The notes beneath the pieces are model-generated. The model was not told the origin of the DNA. It did not search any database and saw only the letters and a program-made list of their open reading frames with translations. 17,686 nt of DNA from Ruminococcus difficilis (GTDB lineage: Bacteria > Bacillota_A > Clostridia > Oscillospirales > Acutalibacteraceae): contig NZ_JAEQMG010000098.1 of NCBI RefSeq assembly GCF_016680995.1, positions 1 to 17,686 on the forward strand, in the 5' to 3' direction. Of this stretch, positions 12,198 to 17,686 are shown in pieces. Position 1 is the stretch's first letter, and each line of letters begins with the position of its first letter. A program made the translations under genes and the position numbers.

Positions 12198-14366
12198 TCA
12201 GCTGAAATCCCACGAGCTTTTCTTGACTTCCTTGAGGGTTTTTTTGTAGAAGTAGGCGTCGAGGATATCGCACGCCGTCTCCTGCGGCAGATAACTGCGC
12301 GCACCGTGTTCAAAGACGATCGCCAGCGCGACCTCGGGCTTCTTATACGGCGCGTAACAGATAAAAACGTTATGGTCGGAGCCTGCGTTCTCCGCCGTAC
12401 CGGTTTTTGCCGCGATCTCGATCGGGTAGCGACCCGCGCGCTCGGTGTTGGGATAGGTTTTCAGCACCTGATCCATCGCTTCATGCACCAGATTATTGTT
12501 GCGCTCCGATACGCCGGTCTCGGCGACGATCTCAGGCTTCTCGGGATCGTTATAGAGGATGGTCTCGTCCCGCTCGTAGTTGACGATCTTGCGCACCAGA
12601 TGGGTACGGTAACGGACGCCGTTATTGGCGATCGTCGATACATAGGTCGCGAGCTGTACGGGCGTAAAGGCGTTATCACTCTGTCCGATCGCCGCCTGTA
12701 CGGTGTTGCCCTCGAACCACATCGTCGAGTCGCGGCCCGCCAGCGTACCGGTGCCCTCATAGACCTCTAAGCCGGTTTTCGCGCCCAGTCCGAGCTTCTC
12801 GGCGTACATATACATGGTGGTGATGCCGATACGTCTGCCGACCTCGGCGAAGTAACAGTTACAGGAGTGCGCCATCGCGCTCTCGAGTTTGATATCGCCG
12901 TGGATACCCAGACAGCGGACGACGTCATCTTTATAGTAATCGTACACGCCCGAGCAGTGGATAGAGGTATCAGGCGTGATGATGCCCTCCTCCAGTGCCG
13001 CAGTCGCGACACACGGCTTGAAGGTCGAGCCGGGAGCGAACGCACCGTCGAAGGCGCGGTTGAACAGCGGGGTCGTCTCGTTCTCAAAGAGATACGCGCT
13101 GTAATCCGGGTCGTAGTAGCGCGAGATATCGAAGTCGGGATACGATACAGCGGCGATGACCGAGTTGTCGCGTACATCCAACAGTACTGCCGCTCCCGCG
13201 ACGCAGTCCTCGCCCATCTTGCTCTGTTTTTTGGCGTTTGATGCCTTGGCGGCCTTGACCTCCGCCTTACCGAGCTCCTGCGCACGGCGGATATTCTTAC
13301 CGAGCGAGTAAGCAGCGACCTCCTGCACGTTCGTGTCGATCGTCAGATAAACGGTGTCGCCGGGTTTTGCCTCGACGGATTCCTTCTCGCCGACGATGTT
13401 GCCGTTCGCGTCGGATACGACGGTTTTTTCTCCCGCCTTGCCGCGGAGATAATCCTCCAGCGCCGCTTCGATTCCGAACTTGCCGATGCTGTCGTCGATG
13501 CTGTAGCCCTTATCTTTGTTTTCCTCGTACTCTTCCTCGTTGAGCTTACCGACCACGCCGAGTATATGCGGAATGACCGTGCCGTTCTTGATCACGCGCT
13601 CGTTGACCGTGCGTATCTCGACCGCAGGCACATTCTGGGTACGCTCGGAAACAACCGATACGGTATCGCTGCTCACATTGGAGGCAAGCACATACACCTG
13701 CTCGTAAGAGAAGCCCTTCTTCTCCATATTGTAACGTATCGAGATCACCGCGCGTCGGGTGAAGGGATCGACGATATTGTCGGCATGGTAACGCTCCGCG
13801 AGACCCTGTATGATCTCGTCCGCGGTCAGCCCCTCCTTATTGAGCATCACAGACGACTCGATGTACTCGACGTCGCCGTCGCTGCCTTCGTCAAAGACGA
13901 AAGCGCCGTCCTGCAGAGAGATCGGCAGCTCGTCGATATATTTCTCCCCACACTCGTTGAGGATATTCAACAGATCAATGATGATCAGATTCAGCTTGCT
14001 TTCATCAGATGAGTAAACCTTATTGATAACGACATTATACGCGGTCTCGTTCACGGCGTAAGGCACGCCGTTAACGTCGAGGATCTCGCCGCGGGTCGCG
14101 TCGGAGGTCACGGTATGAGAGGTCGACGCGGCGGAGAGCTTCTTGTACTCGTCGCCGTGGATGATCTGCCAGTTGAACAGCCGTGCCGCAAAGCACAGGA
14201 AGATCACCGTCAGGAGCAGCGCGCAAAATACGATCCGCAGAGCGGAGCGATCCTTTTTCTGTTCATTCGCGGTATTGTTTCCCGATGAACCGCTGCGCCT
14301 GTTGGCGCTGACGATCCGATCGTAGCCTGAGCCGCTGTTATTTGGTTTTTTCTGAAAAAGCTTCAT
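12198..14366 (-). CDS. mrdA: penicillin-binding protein 2 (class B transpeptidase of the elongasome)
   Basis: This 722-residue transpeptidase crosslinks peptidoglycan along the cell side with MreBCD and a RodA-type polymerase. It has a long cytoplasmic tail (1-42, rich in Ser, Asn, Gly), one span at 43-64, and a pedestal domain with RGEILDVNGVPYA (92-104). The transpeptidase carries S447-TF-K450, SCN (501-503) and KTGTAE (654-659), all intact. Between pedestal and catalytic domain, residues 364-388 form a Lys/Ala-rich low-complexity insert (KAEVKAAKASNAKKQSK). GGAGG lies 7 nt before the ATG. It follows mreD by 36 bp, so the two should share a transcript. Its place after mreBCD supports the elongasome role over FtsI or SpoVD. 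No rodA is present here. Confidence 0.94.
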   Translation of the reverse strand: MKLFQKKPNNSGSGYDRIVSANRRSGSSGNNTANEQKKDRSALRIVFCALLLTVIFLCFAARLFNWQIIHGDEYKKLSAASTSHTVTSDATRGEILDVNGVPYAVNETAYNVVINKVYSSDESKLNLIIIDLLNILNECGEKYIDELPISLQDGAFVFDEGSDGDVEYIESSVMLNKEGLTADEIIQGLAERYHADNIVDPFTRRAVISIRYNMEKKGFSYEQVYVLASNVSSDTVSVVSERTQNVPAVEIRTVNERVIKNGTVIPHILGVVGKLNEEEYEENKDKGYSIDDSIGKFGIEAALEDYLRGKAGEKTVVSDANGNIVGEKESVEAKPGDTVYLTIDTNVQEVAAYSLGKNIRRAQELGKAEVKAAKASNAKKQSKMGEDCVAGAAVLLDVRDNSVIAAVSYPDFDISRYYDPDYSAYLFENETTPLFNRAFDGAFAPGSTFKPCVATAALEEGIITPDTSIHCSGVYDYYKDDVVRCLGIHGDIKLESAMAHSCNCYFAEVGRRIGITTMYMYAEKLGLGAKTGLEVYEGTGTLAGRDSTMWFEGNTVQAAIGQSDNAFTPVQLATYVSTIANNGVRYRTHLVRKIVNYERDETILYNDPEKPEIVAETGVSERNNNLVHEAMDQVLKTYPNTERAGRYPIEIAAKTGTAENAGSDHNVFICYAPYKKPEVALAIVFEHGARSYLPQETACDILDAYFYKKTLKEVKKSSWDFS

Positions 14367-14402
14367 GCGCGTGCCTCCTCTCCGTAAATATTGAATTATA
14401 TG

Positions 14403-14918
14403 TTACCCTTCGGGATTCAGTCGCTTTTGTATCAGTTTGTTCAGAAAGTAAAACGGGATCGTACAGATCCATGTCAGTACCATGCGCGAGATCAGATGGC
14501 GGGTAAAGTACAGCCACCCGTCATCCAGCCCTGGAATGATGAAACGCACCAGATAATAGAGCATGAACAGCGCGCCGATCGTCACCGCGGCATACAGCAG
14601 GAAGTTCGGAAAGTTCGCCATGATCAGGTTATTGGCGGCATACCCCACGATGAAGCACACCACGGTCAGCGTGATGGTAAACAATCCTATGCTGTTGGTG
14701 TAGCTGATATCGGCGAGGATACCCGCCGTCATGCCGATCAGCATCGCGGCTATCTCGCGTTCAAAAATCGCCGCGGTCAGCGCGACACACACCGGCAGCA
14801 CCGGCTTTGCGCCGAAGATCTCCGGCAGCAAGTGCGGGGTAGTGGAAAGCGCGAACGCGACGATGATCTCTATCACATAAGCCAGATATCTGAAAAATGA
14901 ATTTGCCCGATCCGACAA
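14403..14918 (-). CDS. mreD: rod shape-determining protein MreD
   Basis: MreD is a small multi-pass membrane protein linking MreC to the wall-synthesis complex. The 171-residue product is strongly hydrophobic, with five or six spans. It contains the family-like stretch ALTAAIFEREIAAMLIGMTAG followed by ADISYTNSIGLFT, where a charged pair sits between spans, then a basic C-terminus (KLIQKRLNPEG). An in-frame ATG at 14945 exists but has no ribosome binding site. AAAGGAGAGAGG lies just before TTG 14918, so I take the TTG start (SDRANSFFRY follows). The gap to mreC (90 bp) contains a palindrome. The call rests on membrane pattern plus position. Confidence 0.88.
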   Translation of the reverse strand: MSDRANSFFRYLAYVIEIIVAFALSTTPHLLPEIFGAKPVLPVCVALTAAIFEREIAAMLIGMTAGILADISYTNSIGLFTITLTVVCFIVGYAANNLIMANFPNFLLYAAVTIGALFMLYYLVRFIIPGLDDGWLYFTRHLISRMVLTWICTIPFYFLNKLIQKRLNPEG

Positions 14919-14953
14919 AATCCTCTCTCCTTTAATAATTGTCATAGTGAGGA

Positions 14954-14970
14954 GCAGGGCATGACCCTGC
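14954..14970. repeat. short palindrome between mreC and mreD
   Basis: GCAGGG (14954-14959) and CCCTGC (14965-14970) form a 6-bp hairpin with loop CATGA, in the 90-bp gap just upstream of the mreD ribosome binding site. It resembles the other GGG...CCC palindromes in this window's gaps and has no T run, so it is not a terminator. Confidence 0.5.
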
Positions 14971-15008
14971 GCCGCGGCAAGCTCAACCGATTAATAGTTG
15001 TCGCGTTA

Positions 15009-15848
15009 TTATTCCTTGCTCAGGATCTCGCCCATACCCTGATACGAGGTGATCACCGCCACGTCTACGATCTTGCTGATATTGTCATACGGCTCGATCA
15101 CGGCATAGTGAGAGGTGTCGTATGTATCGTAGCCGATCTCGATGACCTCGCCCAGCACGATATTCTTGGGATAGATGCCGGCGGTACCCGCGGAGGTGAT
15201 GATATCCCCCTCCTTGACCTTGTGCTCGGAGTTGAGCTTGGTGAAGGTGGTGCGGTTGTTTTCGGCAAATTTTGCGGATCCGGTAATAATCCCTGTGTCG
15301 CCCGTCGCCTTATCGATCGCGCCGATGCTGGTCTGGGGCGAGAGCACCGTCACCACCTTGGCGGTATAAGCGTCAGCCTCCGAGATCCAGCCGACCAGGC
15401 TGTTCTCACCCAGCACGGGATTGCCGACGCTGATACCCGAAGCGGTACCCTTGTCGATCGTAAAGGAGCCGAACTCGTCGTCGCTGTCGCGCCTGAGCGC
15501 GCGGGCGGGGATGAGGGAAAAATCCTCGTGCTCCTTCTTCAGTCCGTAGAACTTCCAGAGTCGGGTGTTCTCTTCCTTGACGTCGTAGTAATCAATCAGC
15601 CGCGCTCTGAGCTCGCGATTCGCCTTGTTGAGCAGCTCGTTCTCGGATTTCAGCTCGCTGTAGCTCTTCTCCTCGCTCTGATCCTGCGACGCGGCGGCGG
15701 TGACCTTCGACAATCCGTACGTCAGGGTGTTGAAGGTCGTCGAAACGACATTGTTCTCCACGTTATGGGTGAACACCGACAGCATGATCAGCACCAAGAG
15801 CACGGATAAGAATATTTTGATTTTTGGTGAGGATAAAAACTCTTTCAT
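15009..15848 (-). CDS. mreC: rod shape-determining protein MreC
   Basis: MreC is the membrane-anchored extracytoplasmic scaffold of the elongasome, contacting PBP2 and MreD. The 279 residues comprise a short cytoplasmic start (MKEFLSSPKIK), one span at about 10-27, a coiled coil at about 55-100 (SELKSENELLNKANRELRAR), and the double beta-barrel domain. That domain includes FTIDKGTASGISVGNPVLG, GWISEADAYTAKVVTVLSP and KVKEGDIITSAGTAGIYPK, all typical of MreC. The frame is open to 15896, but that extension is translated palindrome sequence. I chose ATG 15848 as the family-like start, though only a weak GATAAG precedes it. It is 97 bp downstream of mreB, with two hairpins in the gap that may affect its translation or transcript ratio. 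Confidence 0.94.
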   Translation of the reverse strand: MKEFLSSPKIKIFLSVLLVLIMLSVFTHNVENNVVSTTFNTLTYGLSKVTAAASQDQSEEKSYSELKSENELLNKANRELRARLIDYYDVKEENTRLWKFYGLKKEHEDFSLIPARALRRDSDDEFGSFTIDKGTASGISVGNPVLGENSLVGWISEADAYTAKVVTVLSPQTSIGAIDKATGDTGIITGSAKFAENNRTTFTKLNSEHKVKEGDIITSAGTAGIYPKNIVLGEVIEIGYDTYDTSHYAVIEPYDNISKIVDVAVITSYQGMGEILSKE

Positions 15849-15866
15849 CTTATCAAAAACGTGTAA

Positions 15867-15937
15867 GGGTCGGCGCCTCGACGACCCGATAAACAAAAAC
15901 GTTGACTATAATCAAGGGACGTCGAGGGCGCCGTCCC
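15867..15937. repeat. mirrored pair of GC-rich hairpins between mreB and mreC
   Basis: Hairpin A has arms GGGTCG (15867-15872) and CGACCC (15882-15887). Hairpin B has arms GGGACG (15916-15921) and CGTCCC (15932-15937). The B loop, read on the minus strand, is GCGCCCTCGA and the A loop, read on plus, is GCGCCTCGA, so B is an inverted copy of A. The stems differ by a T-A / A-T swap that keeps pairing. Between them lies a dyad TTGACTATAATCAA. The pair occupies most of the 97-bp gap. Confidence 0.75.
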
Positions 15938-15945
15938 CTGCATGA

Positions 15946-16947
15946 TTATTCCTTCGCTCTCTTCGTCGCGACGAAGTTGGGATCGAGGCGCATGCCCGTA
16001 CCGTCGACAACACAGTCGAGCGGGTGCGCGGCGACCTTGACCGGCATACCGGTCTCCTCTTCGACGAGCTTATCCATACCCCTGAGCAGCGCGCCGCCGC
16101 CGGTGAGCATGATACCGTTGTCGATAATGTCGGCAGATAACTCAGGGGGAGTCTTTTCAAGGGTGTCCATGATCGCTTCGATTATGGTCATCAGCGGATC
16201 GCGGAGCGCCTCGCGTACTTCCTCTGCGGTGATACGGATGTTCTTCGGCAGACCGTCCACGAGATTACGGCCCTTGACCATCATCGCGCCCTCACCCTCA
16301 TAAGGATAAGCGGAGCCGATGGTGATCTTGATATCCTCGGCGGTTCGCTCACCGATGAGCAGATTATACTTCTTTTTGATGTAGCTGACGATCGCCTCGT
16401 CGAACTTATCGCCCGCGACGCGCACGGAGCACGACGCGACGATATCACCCAGCGATACGATACCGACCTCGCTGGTGCCGCCGCCGATATCGACGACCAT
16501 ATTGCCGACCGGAGCATCCACCGGCAGACCTGCGCCGATTGCAGCCGCCATAGGCTCCTCGATCAGCTCGACATACTTGCCGCCCGCCTGGCGCGCGGCG
16601 TCCTCTACGGCGTTGCGCTCGACCTCGGTTACGCCGGAGGGAATACAGATAATAATGCGCGGCTTGCTGAACAGTCCGCTGCGTACTACGCTGCGGATAA
16701 AGTACTTGAGCATCGTCGCAGTGATCTCGAAGTCGGCGATCACGCCGTCCTTCAGCGGACGGATCGCGACGATCGACCCGGGGGTCCTGCCGATCATCTC
16801 CTTTGCCTCATGACCGACAGCCAGCACCATATCGCGCTTGACGTCGACGGCAACAACGGAGGGTTCACGCATGACGATACCCTTACCCTTCATGTAAACC
16901 AATGTATTCGCAGTACCTAAGTCAATTCCTATATCCTTTGAAAACAT
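15946..16947 (-). CDS. mreB: rod shape-determining protein MreB (actin homologue)
   Basis: MreB polymerises under the membrane and orients side-wall synthesis. The 333 residues show the actin-fold motifs: phosphate 1 [13 protein letters not shown] (6-18), connect 1 [13 protein letters not shown] (131-143), phosphate 2 [16 protein letters not shown] (150-165) and the adenosine motif [15 protein letters not shown] (278-292). Length and ends fit MreB/Mbl. The start ATG 16947 has AAGGGG about 7 nt upstream. It heads the mreB-mreC-mreD-mrdA series. From sequence alone I cannot exclude that it is functionally an Mbl-type paralogue, but its place directly before mreCD argues for MreB. Confidence 0.97.
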   Translation of the reverse strand: MFSKDIGIDLGTANTLVYMKGKGIVMREPSVVAVDVKRDMVLAVGHEAKEMIGRTPGSIVAIRPLKDGVIADFEITATMLKYFIRSVVRSGLFSKPRIIICIPSGVTEVERNAVEDAARQAGGKYVELIEEPMAAAIGAGLPVDAPVGNMVVDIGGGTSEVGIVSLGDIVASCSVRVAGDKFDEAIVSYIKKKYNLLIGERTAEDIKITIGSAYPYEGEGAMMVKGRNLVDGLPKNIRITAEEVREALRDPLMTIIEAIMDTLEKTPPELSADIIDNGIMLTGGGALLRGMDKLVEEETGMPVKVAAHPLDCVVDGTGMRLDPNFVATKRAKE

Positions 16948-16997
16948 GTCTGTCCCCTTTCCGCCCGTGGGCGCAAAATCATTTTGGTTTCGTTTTT

Positions 16998-17003
16998 ATT
17001 ATA
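16998..17003 (-). promoter_or_regulatory. candidate -10 element upstream of mreB
   Basis: TATAAT on the minus strand lies about 50 nt before the mreB ATG. No convincing -35 lies 16-18 nt upstream. An inverted repeat ACAGG / CCTGT (17013-17031) sits where a -35 or operator would be. This may give mreB its own start in addition to read-through from dut, after which I see no terminator. Confidence 0.4.
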
Positions 17004-17061
17004 GATAGCTCACAGGTTATTATGCCCTGTTTTCTTGATATAAAGGGATATTCACGCTGAT

Positions 17062-17505
17062 TTATCGTTTTCCCGTCGAACCGAACCCGCCCGAGCCCCT
17101 GTCGGTGTCGCTGAGTTCGTCGACGACCTTGATCTCGGGCAGTACGACCGGCGAGATCACCAGCTGCGCGATACGCTCATTCGGATCGATTGTAAAGCTT
17201 TGTTCCGTTTGATTTACCAGTCCCACACATACCTCTCCGCGATAATCGGAGTCGATCACGCCGACGCAGTTAGCGGGAGCGATACCGTGCTTGATCGCGA
17301 GTCCCGACCGTGCGAAGATATAAGCGACGTAGTCGGCGCTCTCAAGCTCGATCGCAATACCCGTCGGAATCAAGCGTATCTCATGCGGCTCAATCGTCAC
17401 ACTTTCAGGGATACAAGCGTACAGATCCATTCCCGCCGCTCCCAAAGTCGCGCGAAAAGGGATCTCAGCGTTTTCTCTCAGTTTTTTTATCTTTAATATG
17501 CTCAT
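17062..17505 (-). CDS. dut: deoxyuridine 5'-triphosphate nucleotidohydrolase (dUTPase)
   Basis: Dut hydrolyses dUTP to dUMP and pyrophosphate, keeping uracil out of DNA and supplying dTMP synthesis. All five trimeric-dUTPase motifs are present in the 147 residues: AAGMDLYA (23-30), ARSGLA (65-70), GVIDSDYRGEV with catalytic Asp85 (82-92), NERIAQLVI (109-117) and the C-terminal RGSGGFGSTG (136-145). ATG 17505 has AAGGA 8 nt upstream; a TTG one codon earlier is less likely. It lies 114 bp before mreB on the same strand with no clear terminator between them, so partial co-transcription is possible. The protein looks complete and cellular rather than phage-derived, since no phage genes are near. 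Confidence 0.96.
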   Translation of the reverse strand: MSILKIKKLRENAEIPFRATLGAAGMDLYACIPESVTIEPHEIRLIPTGIAIELESADYVAYIFARSGLAIKHGIAPANCVGVIDSDYRGEVCVGLVNQTEQSFTIDPNERIAQLVISPVVLPEIKVVDELSDTDRGSGGFGSTGKR

Positions 17506-17686
17506 CAATATTATCCTTCAAAAATCTGTTATTTATTGCAAAAAGTAAAAGGTTTTTATTCTGAAAAAAAGGATGTTTTTTTCTTATATTTTCAGTAAAG
17601 AAATAAGGTAATTTTCCTTAGAATAATTCTTTAAAAGATTGTTAATTTTTTAACACCACGTAAATATAACCCATGTGTTTTTCGCT
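17506..17686. other. AT-rich region upstream of dut, no gene seen
   Basis: This 181-bp end stretch is very AT-rich, with many A and T runs and a small dyad GTTAA-TTTT-TTAAC (17641-17654). It probably holds the dut promoter, but no -35/-10 pair stands out from the AT background. It is cut by the window edge. Confidence 0.5.

Noticed and set aside
12038..12313. 91-codon minus-strand frame spanning the end of mrdA and the gap to minD
   Set aside because: The N-terminal half is an out-of-frame reading of mrdA and the rest crosses a terminator hairpin. It is no remnant of minC that I can recognise.
14919..14945. ATG 14945 as the mreD start
   Set aside because: It has no ribosome binding site, while AAAGGAGAGAGG lies inside this stretch at the right distance from TTG 14918.
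17506..17686. Mobile element or integration site at the AT-rich right end
   Set aside because: Only AT-richness and short dyads are visible; no direct repeats, integrase or tRNA gene are present within the window.

Overview
The window looks like a chromosomal piece of an anaerobic, low-G+C-phylum Gram-positive bacterium of the Clostridia, probably Oscillospiraceae (Ruminococcus-like). The reasons are the clostridial order dut / mreB-mreC-mreD-mrdA / minD / mgsA, the strong AGGAGG-type ribosome binding sites, the moderately GC-rich coding sequence with AT-rich gaps, and small GC-rich palindromic intergenic repeats resembling those I recall from gut Firmicutes. The family assignment is inference. 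I see no rRNA, tRNA, CRISPR array, phage, transposase or plasmid gene.

Layout. (1) 1-1252, minus: rimM and trmD, overlapping by 11 nt; trmD runs off the left edge. (2) 1253-1684: a gene-free gap with a folded GC-rich repeat, a 109-bp repeat with inverted ends, and the promoter of the next operon. (3) 1685-6493, plus: a tightly coupled four-gene operon of ABC ATPase, ABC-2 permease, GldG-like protein and DUF4340 protein. This is a Gld-type exporter set with unknown substrate. (4) 6494-6798: a second 109-bp repeat copy, a diverged relative, and a terminator. (5) 6799-8347: a divergent pair, a CpXC zinc-binding protein (minus) and an alanine-rich helical protein (plus). (6) 8366-10744, plus: a terminator, a clear promoter, a leader with a stem-loop, and an OmpR-type regulator overlapping its sensor kinase. 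(7) 10785-17505, minus: in transcription order dut, mreB, mreC, mreD, mrdA (PBP2), a terminator, then minD and mgsA, closed by a shared bidirectional terminator facing the kinase gene.

How the genes fit together. Region 7 is the cell-shape module: MreB filaments, MreC and MreD organise PBP2-driven wall synthesis along the cell side. In many clostridia the same cluster also holds minC, minE and rodA. Here they are absent, and the remaining MinD lacks the usual C-terminal membrane-targeting helix. RimM and TrmD serve ribosome maturation and tRNA-G37 methylation. The two-component system probably senses an envelope or extracellular signal.

Most of the window is recognisable housekeeping sequence. 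The points most worth a second look are the palindromic intergenic repeats with compensatory base changes, a mirrored hairpin pair in front of mreC, the reduced Min content with a helix-less MinD, and the uncharacterised Gld-like exporter operon.
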